Shown here: positions 46,746-57,103 of the stretch, piece after piece
Layout: every line of letters starts with the position of its first letter
How positions within the stretch are numbered: position 1 is the first letter of the stretch
Assembly: GCA_017311315.1 (NCBI GenBank)
Contig: CM029626.1
Coordinates: forward strand, 32,296,869-32,360,868
DNA from: Dendrocalamus latiflorus
Taxonomy: Eukaryota; Streptophyta; Magnoliopsida; Poales; Poaceae
Direction: 5' to 3'
DNA length: 64,000 nt
Notes under the pieces: model-generated
What the model saw: only the letters and a program-made list of their open reading frames with translations
What the model was told of the DNA's origin: nothing
Databases searched by the model: none
Program-made: the position numbers and the translations under genes

Positions 46746-49700
46746 TGTAGAGACCCGAATATGCAAATCCGGACTCTCCTGTGTATTCTGCACTAGTCCA
46801 GGATCACGCTAGTGCACACAGTATTAACAAAGATGAAATATCGAACATATCACCATTTACTAAGAAAAGACTCAAATATTATTAATAATTATCAGAGTGC
46901 GACCTTATGGCCAAGCTTACAATAGACTAGCCCGAAGGGCTTAACAAAAACTAGCAGCGGAAATCCAAAAGGAAGCGCAGCAGCCAATCGACACGCCCAC
47001 AGGCTATCGAGTGGAGAACGAAGCCTAATCCGCGAAGACGTCGAAGTACTCTCCTTCTGGAACCTCCTGCTGGTGATACTCCTCCTCCTCAACTGAGCAA
47101 CAGGGGCATAAAGCCGTGAGTACATTGGTACTCAGCAAGTCGTTTGTAACAAATGAATGCAATATAGTGTGCAGGGCTTAACAATGGATAGCTGAAAGGT
47201 TAACTTTGCATAAAGCAATGATTTAAAGTAAATACAATAAATAGATTGAAAAGCGACTTTAACAAAAGACATTAAATAAATAATCAAAGGAATTGAATAT
47301 AACCACAAGTGAACTAACCATTCACTCCCCAGCTCAAACCAACCAGATTTCATAAAGACTCTACCCCTCGTGTGAAATCACCGAGCATTGTCCATGACCG
47401 AGGACACGGCTATTCGAATAGTTTTACCCTCTGCAGAGGTTGCACAACTGTACCCACACGATGTGATTAGCCTCGCGCTAAGGAAATCACAACAAGGCCT
47501 TTACAATGATCCATCTCCACTTGATCCCACTCGCTAAGGTTTCGCCGTCGAGTAGGGTAACCCCCTAGTCGATAATTGCCCCCTCTTGCGCCACAACAAC
47601 ATCAGTAGTAAAACCAAAGTGGAGACTTCACAAATTATTATGCCAGGTCTATCCCATACTAGACATGTGGTTTGCACAATAAAGCTCAGATCAATGGCGC
47701 ACAAAGTTAAGTTCTTAAGAATTACCCAGGCGAAACATCCACATCCCATGTGCAACTTGCACCCCCTTTACTGCACGATCAATCGCCCAAGTGAAAACCA
47801 ATTTTGTACAACCAACACCAATGACACTACCCATGCCATGGCAACAAGTTTTATAATCGTGGTTAACCACCACATTCAAGTATATCATTAAGTCAAGATT
47901 AATTAACCACATGTGATGATGAACACTTTCGCAAAATAAGCAAGGCTAAGCATTCTAATCGTACCAACCCAATGTGACAAATAACATAGCATCACTAATT
48001 AAATTCCCAACCTAAGTTGACAATGGCATCAAGGTATTCCAAAATATCAAGGAGGGAAATAACCAATTGGGACGATAACTACCAACACAAGGGTTTGATA
48101 ATAAAATAGCGATGCATGATAACTTGAAACAAGATAATACATAATAGATTGAAAACTAGGTTCAACATGATCAAAGGACACGACTTGCCTTGGCCTTGCT
48201 CAGTTGACAGCTCTTGATCTTTAAATCCAACTTCCGCTCCTTCGAACGCGTGATCTAACGAGAGAGAACGCAAATCGAAACACAAAATAAAATCAAATAA
48301 AATTCAAATGAACTCCAAAAATTCTCAAACTTGAACCAAAAGAGAGAGCTCAATTTTAGATGAATTTAGGAAAAAGAATCGGGTCAATCGGAGCTAGGAC
48401 GAGGGAGAACCGGCTCTGGGAAGTTTTAAATCGGAGAAAAAGATTGTCTTCGGAAACCAACGTGGTCGGAGAGGGAGTTACGACCACAGCTATCGCGGTC
48501 GGGAGGGTTACGACCACGGCAAACACGATCAATAGGGGTTACGACCACGTAGTCGGGCCTGCGACCACAGCTGACGAGTACCCGGTTATTTACGACCACT
48601 CGGATGGAGCTTACGACCATGTAGTCGCTCACGACCACGGTTGAAATTACGACCATGAAGTCTTTTACGATCACGTTACCGTTTACGACCACAGAGAATG
48701 GCTTACGACTACTACGTAGAAGACTTTCGACTACGCAGAAGACTTTCGACTACGCAGAAGACTTACGACTACGTTGAATTGAGCGACTGAAACCGAGAGC
48801 TGCTACAGGTCTTACGACCACGTAGTCGAGCACACGACTACGATCACTCAGTCGAGATTACGACTACGTAGTCGAACCTACTACTTCGACCACACAGAGC
48901 AATCTACAACTACGACCACACGGGCGGCTACGACTGCCCAGCGGCTACGACTACTCAGGCAGACTTACGACCATGAAGTCGTTTACGACCACATGATCGA
49001 ACTTACCGGTGGCTTTACGACTTACGACTAAGGCTCTACAATGTAGTCGTAGAACCTTACGACCACACGGATCTATGACACACGGATCTACGACCACGGA
49101 TGGCGGCGGGATCTGGTCGGCGGTGACTAGGGACGGTGGCGGGACTCACCAGCGACGGCGGATCGGCGAAGGCGAAACGACGGCGAGGACGACACGACCT
49201 CGGGCTCCGGCACGACCACGGCAGCGGCTACGCGTACGACCACGGCTATCGCGAGGCGCACGACCACAGCGGCGGCCGGCACGACTTCGGTTTGCGGCTC
49301 AACTCGGAGGCGAGGCTTGACTTGGGACGAGGGAGACACCAGGGGTTTGGCCCTTTTATACCCGGTCGTAGAGGTGTCCTGGTCGGCCACGAGTACGAGT
49401 CCGGGTGGGATACGACCTGAGAGTCCCACTCGTATACGAGTACGACTGCTAAAAGCGGGCGGCTGCGATGCGGGGCGGGGTTCTGGATGGCTGACACGCG
49501 GCGGGGGCGGAAGCGGTTGCGGCTCGACCGACTGGTTTTTCTTTTTCTTTTTCCAGAAATTCAAACAAATCATTTTGAGCTCTAGAAAATAGCAAATAAA
49601 TCCAGAAAAATCCCAGAAAAATCCAGAAAATCCCTTGAGACTCAAGGAACTCAAATAAAATACTTTTGGCACATTTTAATGTTTAACTTAATCATATTAA

Positions 49701-49811
49701 ATCATTTTAATTCATAAAGATTTCATTTAAGCTTTAATTAATTCCAGAAAAAATCAAATGGTGAATTTTATTTCGAAAGCTTCAAAAGGCTCTGAAAGTC
49801 AGGATGTTACA
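46746..49811 (-). repeat. 3' LTR of element D (3066 bp)
   Basis: It begins tgtagagacc and ends gttaca on the plus strand. Relative to the 5' copy it carries one extra 19-bp unit (gactttcgactacgcaga type) near 48725-48765. The segment 48470-49100 is filled with ttacgaccac motifs. The minus-strand TATA box lies at 49353-49360. Short ORFs here recur identically in the other LTR and are not genes. Confidence 0.95.
49353..49360 (-). promoter_or_regulatory. TATA box of the element D 3' LTR
   Basis: TATAAAAG on the minus strand (in GGGTATAAAAGGGCC) is a strong core promoter element. It lies in the LTR portion that the 5' LTR has lost, so only the 3' LTR retains it. Transcription would exit leftward toward the Tat antisense gene. 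Confidence 0.7.
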
Positions 49812-49825
49812 AACCTCCCCCCTTA
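49812..49825 (-). other. Polypurine tract of element D
   Basis: The minus strand reads AAGGGGGGAGGTTT just before the 3' LTR start TGTAACA. It is adjacent to the end of the pol ORF. Confidence 0.75.
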
Positions 49826-52800
49826 AACGGAATCTCGACCCCGAGATTCTGGCTCTCTAGGGAATAGGTTTGGAAACTCTGCTCTAAGATCCTTCTCGCT
49901 CTCCCAGGTTGCTTCCTCCTTGGAATGGTTGCTCCATTGAACCTTGCAAAAGCGAACGGTCCTTCTTCTGGTTACACGCTCTGCCACTTCCAAAATTTTT
50001 ATAGGATGTTCTTTATAAGACAGATCCTCCTGAAGATCCACCGCCTCTACGGGCACTGCTTCCTCTGGCACTCTCAAGCACTTCTTTAGTTGGGATACAT
50101 GGAAAACATCATGGATCCCGCTCAAGGTGTTTGGTAATTCCAGTTGGTATGCAACCTCTCCTTTGCGCTTTAAAATTTTAAAAGGCCCCACATACCTTGG
50201 CGCTAGCTTTCCCTTCATTTGAAATCTCTTAACACCTTTGAAGGGTGTGATCCGGAGATACACATAGTCATTTGGCTCAAAACTTAAATCTCTTCGACGA
50301 GTATCAGCATAACTCTTCTGTCTGGCTTGGGCTGCCTTTAGCCTTTCTTGAATCAAACGCACTTTCTCTTCTGCTTCCTGAAGACATTCTGGCCCGAAAA
50401 TTTGACTCTCCCCCGTCTCTTTCCAATTGAGAGGGGTTCTACATTTTCTGCCATACAGGGCTTCAAACGGTGACATTTGTAGACTAGTCTGGTAACTGTT
50501 ATTGTAGGAGAACTCCGCAAAAGGTAAACAACTATCCCATTTAGCTCCGTGATCCAATACACAAGCTCTTAACATATCCTCCAGGATTTGATTCACACGC
50601 TCCGTCTGACCATCAGTTTGCGGATGATATGCTGTACTAAAGTTCAAGTGAGTACCCATTGCCTCGTGAAAGCTATTCCAAAATCGTGAAGTAAACTGCG
50701 ACCCACGATCCGATACTATCCTCTTGGGCACCCCATGAAGACTCACAATCCTGGACATGTATAACTCGGCCAATTTATCACCAGAATAAGTTGTTTTGAC
50801 CGGAAGAAAGTGAGCGACCTTCGTTAGTCGATCCACAATTACCCATATTGAGTCGTAGCCCTCTTTAGTCTTGGGTAAGCCTGTAATAAAGTCCATTCCC
50901 ACATCTTCCCACTTCCATTCAGGAATCTTCAAGGGTTGCAGCAAACCTGCTGGTCTTTGATGTTCAGCCTTCACTCTTTGGCACACATCGCAAAGTGCTA
51001 CATACTCGGCTATTTCGCGCTTCATACCTAGCGACCAATATTTGTCTTTAATATCCTGGTACATCTTGGTACTGCCGGGGTGGATTGAATATAAGGACTC
51101 ATGCGCTTCCTTAAGTAATAACTTCTTCAGTTCCCCCTTGTTTGGTACGCACAAACGCGTCTTATACCACATGATTCCCTGATCGTCCTCCACAAAGCCG
51201 GGTGCTTTGCCTTCCTTTAAACCTTCTTTGATTCTCTGGATATTTTCATCCCCTGGTTGCTCGTGACGAATCTGACTATCTAGGGTCGGCTGCAAGTCCA
51301 AGGTAGCTAACATCCCTTCCTCAACCAACTCCAAACTAAGCTTCTGAAATTCCTCGTGTAGAGCTGGTTGTTTTTCCTTGACCATCACTGTATTGCAATA
51401 CACTTTTCTACTCAACGCGTCTGCCACTACATTGGCTTTTCCTGGATGATAATGGATTCCGATGTCATAATCCTTTATTAATTCCAACCATCTTCTTTGT
51501 CTTAGGTTGAGCTCCGATTGTGTGAAAATATATTTCAGGCTCTTATGATCCGTGTAGATCTCACTTCGGTTACCCATTAAATAGTGACGCCAAATTTTCA
51601 GGGCATGCACAACTGCTGCCAACTCCAAGTCATGCGTGGGGTAGTTCTCTTCGTGTGGTCTCAGCTGGCGTGATGCATAAGCCACCACCCTCTTGTCCTG
51701 CATCAGCACACACCCCAAACCTTTGCAGGATGCATCACAGTAGATCTCAAAGTCCTTCTTGATGTCGGGTAGAATTAGTACTGGCGCTGTTGTTAGGCTC
51801 TCCTTTAATTTCTGAAAACTCCTCTCGCACTCCGGCGTCCATTCAAATTTCTTTTCCTTCTTCAACAGCTGAGTGAGCGGGCGCGCTACACTGGAGAATC
51901 CTTCAATGAAACGGCGGTAATAACCCGCCATTCCCAGGAAACTTCTGACCTGAGTTACTGACGTTGGTGCCCTCCAAGTGAGTACATCGTTCACTTTCCC
52001 AAGGTCAACTGCTACTCCTTCTGCGATCATCACATGGCCCAAAAACGCAACTTCCTTCATCCAAAATTCACATTTGCTAAACTTGGCATACAACTTATGC
52101 TCTCGCAACCTCTGCAATACCATCCTCAAATGCTCTTCATGTTCTTCCTCATTCTTGGAGTAGATCAGAATGTCATCGATAAACACGACAACGAACTTAT
52201 CCAGGTAATCCATGAACACCTTGTTCATCAGGTACATGAAGTATGCTGGGGCATTGGTTAGGCCAAAAGACATTACGGAGAATTCGTATAAACCATAACG
52301 AGTTGAGAATGCTGTCTTAGGTATATCCTCCGGTCGAATCTTCATTTGATGATAACCTGACCTCAAATCAATCTTGGAAAACACTCCGGCTCCTTTTAGT
52401 TGATCGAACAAGTCATCAATTCTGGGCAAGGGATACTTGTTCTTGATGGTAACTTCATTGAGAGCTCGGTAATCCACGCACATGCGCTGGCTACCATCCT
52501 TCTTTTTGACAAACAATACTGGTGCTCCCCACGGAGAGGTACTAGGCCTGACATAGCCTTTATCCAACAACTCTTGTATTTGTTTCTTCAATTCTGCCAA
52601 TTCATTGGCGGGCATTCGGTAGGGTCTCTTGGAAATAGGCGATGTACCCGGTACTAACTCAATTGCAAACTCTACTTCTCTGTCGGGTGGCATCCCAGGA
52701 AGATCATCGGGGAATACATCGGGATATTCTCGTACAATTGGTACTTCCTCTATCATGATCCCTTTGCTTTGGCATACAATCACTTTTTCTGGCTGCTTCA

Positions 52801-53407
52801 TGTTGGCTTCAAATCTAACTTTACTTCCATCTAAACCGACCAAGGTGACGGCTCGATTTCCACATTCCAACACTGCTTGATGCTTTTTGAGCCAATCCAT
52901 ACCCAGAATCACATCCAAAGACTGGATATTTAGCACTACCAAATCAGCGGAGAACTCTATTCCTTGGATGGCTATTTTAACTCTAGGGCATCCTAGATTG
53001 GTACTCATCTCAGAGCCCGGGGATTGAACCAGCAAAATAGAACCAAGAGCAACAACTTCCAATTTATGCTTTAGAGCAAAACTCCGGGAAACAAACGAAT
53101 GTGAAGCTCCAGAATCGAACAAAACTGTGGCAGGAACTGAGTTTACTTGAAACTTACCGATCACAACATCTGGTGCTGCTTGAGCTTCCTCCATGGTGAC
53201 ATGGTTCACCTGGCCGCGCAGCACGGTCTGCAATCCTCTGTTGGGTTGACTTGATGTTTGCGGTGCTCCGCGTCCTGACCCTGCTGCGGGAGTCCGATCT
53301 GGGGTAGAGCCCAAGTTGAAACGAACTGGTGTCAAGGCTTGATTCTGCGGGCATTTGTTGGCATAATGTCCCGTTTCATGGCATTTGAAACAGGTAACTG
53401 CTGTCAT
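49823..53407 (-). CDS. Element D Pol polyprotein (zinc knuckle, PR, RT, RH, IN, chromodomain)
   Basis: The 1194-codon ORF is uninterrupted. In residues from the ATG at 53407:
- CCHC knuckle 6-19.
- Protease DSG 98-100.
- RT about 250-460 with FIDD 409-412.
- RNase H with Asp 558, Glu 595, Asp 620 and HYHPGKANVVADALSR ending about 667.
- Integrase HHCC at His 769, His 776, Cys 806, Cys 809, and core Asp 839, Asp 900, Glu 936 (D,D35E).
- GPY/F module with RYVGPF near 1071.
- A C-terminal chromodomain about 1127-1185 (VRFCKVQW, EEATWE).
The natural product is a Gag-Pol fusion: the gag ORF upstream is in the same frame, separated by a TAG at 53468-53470. All catalytic residues are present. Confidence 0.95.
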   Translation of the reverse strand: MTAVTCFKCHETGHYANKCPQNQALTPVRFNLGSTPDRTPAAGSGRGAPQTSSQPNRGLQTVLRGQVNHVTMEEAQAAPDVVIGKFQVNSVPATVLFDSGASHSFVSRSFALKHKLEVVALGSILLVQSPGSEMSTNLGCPRVKIAIQGIEFSADLVVLNIQSLDVILGMDWLKKHQAVLECGNRAVTLVGLDGSKVRFEANMKQPEKVIVCQSKGIMIEEVPIVREYPDVFPDDLPGMPPDREVEFAIELVPGTSPISKRPYRMPANELAELKKQIQELLDKGYVRPSTSPWGAPVLFVKKKDGSQRMCVDYRALNEVTIKNKYPLPRIDDLFDQLKGAGVFSKIDLRSGYHQMKIRPEDIPKTAFSTRYGLYEFSVMSFGLTNAPAYFMYLMNKVFMDYLDKFVVVFIDDILIYSKNEEEHEEHLRMVLQRLREHKLYAKFSKCEFWMKEVAFLGHVMIAEGVAVDLGKVNDVLTWRAPTSVTQVRSFLGMAGYYRRFIEGFSSVARPLTQLLKKEKKFEWTPECERSFQKLKESLTTAPVLILPDIKKDFEIYCDASCKGLGCVLMQDKRVVAYASRQLRPHEENYPTHDLELAAVVHALKIWRHYLMGNRSEIYTDHKSLKYIFTQSELNLRQRRWLELIKDYDIGIHYHPGKANVVADALSRKVYCNTVMVKEKQPALHEEFQKLSLELVEEGMLATLDLQPTLDSQIRHEQPGDENIQRIKEGLKEGKAPGFVEDDQGIMWYKTRLCVPNKGELKKLLLKEAHESLYSIHPGSTKMYQDIKDKYWSLGMKREIAEYVALCDVCQRVKAEHQRPAGLLQPLKIPEWKWEDVGMDFITGLPKTKEGYDSIWVIVDRLTKVAHFLPVKTTYSGDKLAELYMSRIVSLHGVPKRIVSDRGSQFTSRFWNSFHEAMGTHLNFSTAYHPQTDGQTERVNQILEDMLRACVLDHGAKWDSCLPFAEFSYNNSYQTSLQMSPFEALYGRKCRTPLNWKETGESQIFGPECLQEAEEKVRLIQERLKAAQARQKSYADTRRRDLSFEPNDYVYLRITPFKGVKRFQMKGKLAPRYVGPFKILKRKGEVAYQLELPNTLSGIHDVFHVSQLKKCLRVPEEAVPVEAVDLQEDLSYKEHPIKILEVAERVTRRRTVRFCKVQWSNHSKEEATWESEKDLRAEFPNLFPREPESRGRDSV

Positions 53408-53467
53408 GGGCTTGGTGATCCTCTGCTGTTGGCTTCCAACTGGAATTGGCCTTGGTCCTGATGAGAA

Positions 53468-54355
53468 CTAGCAAGGAGCTGGTGCAGGTGTTTTGAATCC
53501 TGACTGCTGTGGAACACGAGCGGGCTGAAACGTACTGAAGTGGGTCCTCTGAGCCTGGTGCATCTGTGATCCTTGCTGCATCATCCTCCGCTTGCGGGAT
53601 TCCTCTAACTCACGATGACTCTCCTCAATGAGCATCGCTTTGTCCACCATGTTTTGAAAGCTGGCGTAGTCATTTCCCACTACTTGAACTTTCAGACCGG
53701 GGTTTAGTCCTTTCTTGAACCTCTTTTGACGGGCATCATCTGTAGCGACATCCTCCGGGGCATAACGGGCTAGCTGGGTGAATTTATTGAGGTACTCACT
53801 CACTGACATGTTCTTCTGCTGCAACTCTCGAAATTCTTCCTTCTTCATTTCGATCACCCCATCCAGGATATGGGCATGACGAAAGGCTTCTGCGAACTCA
53901 GCCCAAGTGATGCTATCTTGATCCTCATGAGCAGCACAATAATTCTCCCACCACTCAGCTGCAGCACCCTCGAGCTGATGGGCTGCATACAATACCTTCT
54001 CGCGATCCGTACACTGGGCAAGGTTAAGCTTCCTTTCCACTGAGCGCATCCAATCATCGGCTTCCAATGGCTCAGAAGACCGTGAATAGGTAGGAGGCCT
54101 TGTTCTCATAAACTCTGCGAACTTGGACTGCTGGCGAACTGGTTGCGGTATTTCTTGGTTTTGCCGATTCATCATGACGTTCATGTTCTGCATCATGGTA
54201 TTCATTAATTGGGTCTGGGCAGCCATAAACTGACTCAAGGTCGGATCTAAACCAGCCGGATTCGCATGCTGCTCTGGAGTTGCTTGGTTTCCATTACTGC
54301 CTTCCGGATCCTGGTTCATTTGACCGCGTCCTGCGGAGCTCCGGGTGTCAACCAT
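53468..54355 (-). CDS. Element D Gag
   Basis: The ORF is open from 54406; the ATG at 54355 (MVDTRSSAGRG) is preferred because it matches the usual start of grass Tekay Gag. A Q/N/M-rich N-terminus precedes the Retrotrans_gag domain (FAEFMRTRPPTYSRSSEP, GAAAEWWENYCAAHED, EYLNKFTQLARYAPED). It ends at TAG 53468-53470. Twenty codons later, in the same frame, the pol ORF begins with the zinc knuckle. Relatives normally have one continuous gag-pol frame, so the TAG is either a new nonsense mutation or a readthrough site. Confidence 0.9.
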   Translation of the reverse strand: MVDTRSSAGRGQMNQDPEGSNGNQATPEQHANPAGLDPTLSQFMAAQTQLMNTMMQNMNVMMNRQNQEIPQPVRQQSKFAEFMRTRPPTYSRSSEPLEADDWMRSVERKLNLAQCTDREKVLYAAHQLEGAAAEWWENYCAAHEDQDSITWAEFAEAFRHAHILDGVIEMKKEEFRELQQKNMSVSEYLNKFTQLARYAPEDVATDDARQKRFKKGLNPGLKVQVVGNDYASFQNMVDKAMLIEESHRELEESRKRRMMQQGSQMHQAQRTHFSTFQPARVPQQSGFKTPAPAPC

Positions 54356-54406
54356 TTCTGCTCTGTTCTGAAGGAAAAGACCATTTGTTGAGAACTGACT
54401 CTTCAA

Positions 54407-54993
54407 GGCTCAATAGGTAAGAGGGAAAAGCAAAGGTAAGTGGTAAACTCGTCTAAGGGGGTAACTAATGGCAATCCTAAAACTAAGCAAACACTTAGCC
54501 GAAAAGGCTAACAAAAGAAGCGATAAACTCCGCAAAAAGACTTTTGACATGACCGCATCATAATGCTAGAAGCAAAACTGCAGCTCACATCACACCCAAC
54601 GGCAAATAAGAAGCAAGACGATCTACACGATACTAAAACTATAACAAGGTTCAAATCTAATGGCTCCTAATCTTCACGGAAATCTCCAATCTTGTCTTGA
54701 CATATTGGGGTGCTTCCTTCTTCCAAACTTCACAGCACAGCTTGAAGAATTCCATGCCAGCTTTTCACTTTGATCGAGGGACACTCGAGACATATATGGA
54801 CATTATGGGGATAAGAAGTCAAATTGAGTTCCGAAAACAAGTTCTCAGAGGAGACAAGGAGAAAGAAACCTAAGAATGAGGTAAGAATAAAGAATTACTA
54901 TACAATCATTTGGTTGATTTGATTTAGAAAATAAATTTTGAAATCTTGACTAATTCGACCATTCTAACTAGGGCTCCGTCCTACAGTCGATAT
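54407..54993 (-). other. Element D 5' leader
   Basis: The ~590-bp untranslated leader between primer-binding site and gag has no ORF and probably contains the packaging region. Confidence 0.7.
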
Positions 54994-55008
54994 AGCTCTG
55001 ATACCATC
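54994..55008 (-). other. Primer-binding site of element D
   Basis: The minus strand reads GATGGTATCAGAGCT just inside the 5' LTR boundary at 55011, containing the exact initiator tRNA-Met type site. Confidence 0.85.
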
Positions 55009-55010
55009 TC

Positions 55011-57103
55011 TGTAGAGACCCGAATATGCAAATCCGGACTCTCCTGTGTATTCTGCACTAGTCCAGGATCACGCTAGTGCACACAGTATTAACAAAGATG
55101 AAATATCGAACATATCACCATTTACTAAGAAAAGACTCAAATATTATTAATAATTATCAGAGTGCGACCTTATGGCCAAGCTTACAATAGACTAGCCCGA
55201 AGGGCTTAACAAAAACTAGCAGCGGAAATCCAAAAGGAAGCGCAGCAGCCAATCGACAGGCCCACAGGCTATCGAGTGGAGAACGAAGCCTAATCCGCGA
55301 AGACGTCGAAGTACTCTCCTTCTGGAACCTCCTACTGGTGATACTCCTCCTCCTCAACTGAGCAACAGGGGCATAAAGCCGTGAGTACATTGGTACTCAG
55401 CAAGTCGTTTGTAACAAATGAATGCAATATAGTGTGCAGGGCTTAACAATGGATAGCTGAAAGGTTAACTTTGCATAAAGCAACGATTTAAAGTAAATAC
55501 AATAAATAGATTGAAAAGCGACTTTAACAAAAGACATTAAATAAATAATCAAAGGAATTGAATATAACCACAAGTGAACTAACCATTCACTCCCCAGCTC
55601 AAACCAACCAGATTTCATAAAGACTCTACCCCTCGTGTGAAATCCCCGAGCATTGTCCATGACCGAGGACACGGCTATTCGAATAGTTTTACCCTCTGCA
55701 GAGGTTGCACAACTGTACCCACACGATGTGATTAGCCTCGCGCTAAGGAAATCATAACAAGGCCTTTACAATGATCCATCTCCACCTGATCCCACTCGCT
55801 AAGGTTTCGCCGTCGAGTAGGGTAACCCCCTAGTCGATAATTGCCCCCTCTTGCGCCACAACAACATCAGTAGTAAAACCAAAGTGGAGACTTCACAAAT
55901 TATTATGCCAGGTCTATCCCATACTAGACATGTGGTTTGCACAATAAAGCTCAGATCAATGGCGCACAAAGTTAAGTCCTTAAGAATTACCCAGGCGAAA
56001 CATCCACATCCCATGTGCAACTTGCACCCCCTTTACTGCACGATCAATCGCCCAATTGAAAACCAATTTTGTACAACCAACACCAATGACACTACCCATG
56101 CCATGGCAACAAGTTTTATAATCGTGGTTAACCACCACATTCAAGTATATCATTAAGTCAAGATTAATTAACCACATGTGATGATGAACACTTTCGCAAA
56201 ATAAGCAAGGCTAAGCATTCTAATCGTACCAACCCAATGTGACAAATAACATAGCATCACTAATTAAATTCCCAACCTAAGTTGACAATGGCATCAAGGT
56301 ATTCCAAAATATCAAGGAGGGAAATAACCAATTGGGACGATAACTACCAATACAAGGGTTTGATAATAAAATAGCGATGCATGATAACTTGAAACAAGAT
56401 AATACATAATAGATTGAAAACTAGGTTCAACATGATCAAAGGACACGACTTGCCTTGGCCTTGCTCAGTTGACAGCTCTTGATCTTTAAATCCAACTTCC
56501 GCTCCTTCGAACGCGTGATCTAACGAGAGAGAACGCAAATCGAAACACAAAATAAAATCAAATAAAATTCAAATGAACTCCAAAAATTCTCAAACTTGAA
56601 CCAAAAGAGAGAGCTCAATTTTAGATGAATTTAAGAAAAAGAATCGGGTCAATCGGAGCTAGGACGAGGGAGAACCGGCTCTGGGAAGTTTTAAATCGGA
56701 GAAAAAGATTGTCTTCGGAAACCAACGTGGTCGGAGAGGGAGTTACGACCACGGCTATCGCGGTCGGGAGGGTTACGACCACGGCAAACACGATCAATAG
56801 GGGTTACGACCACGTAGTCGGGCCTGCGACCACAGCTGACGAGTACCCGGTTATTTACGACCACTCGGATGGAGCTTACGACCATGTAGTCGCTCACGAC
56901 CACGGTCGAAATTACGACCATGAAGTCTTTTACGATCACGTTACCGTTTACGACCACAGAGAATGGCTTACGACTACTACGTAGAAGACTTTCGACTACG
57001 CAGAAGACTTACGACTACGTTGAATTGAGCGACTGAAACCGAGAGCTGCTACAGGTCTTACGACCACGTAGTCGAGCACACGACTACGATCACTCAGTCG
57101 AGA
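55011..57103 (-). repeat. 5' LTR of element D, truncated (2093 of ~3066 bp)
   Basis: It is nearly identical to 46746-48857, then breaks off after cactcagtcgaga at 57103, where unrelated DNA begins. The lost 955 bp correspond to the upstream end in transcription sense, including the TATA box. Confidence 0.9.

Larger units (their letters stand above)
46746..57103 (-). mobile_element. Element D: young Tekay chromovirus
   Basis: LTRs at 46746-49811 (3', complete) and 55011-57103 (5', truncated) flank a gag-pol that is open apart from one TAG. By eye I count about 12 substitutions over the shared 2.09 kb (about 0.6%), so insertion is recent: on the order of 0.2 million years if 1.3e-8 substitutions per site per year is assumed. 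The left neighbour is gactc. The right duplication is lost with the LTR end. It lies immediately right of the Tat-like element. Confidence 0.9.

Noticed and set aside
46892..47912. Set of small ORFs (69-101 codons) repeated at 55157-56177
   Set aside because: They recur only because both LTRs of element D are nearly identical. No codon-level conservation signal can be argued from two recent copies.
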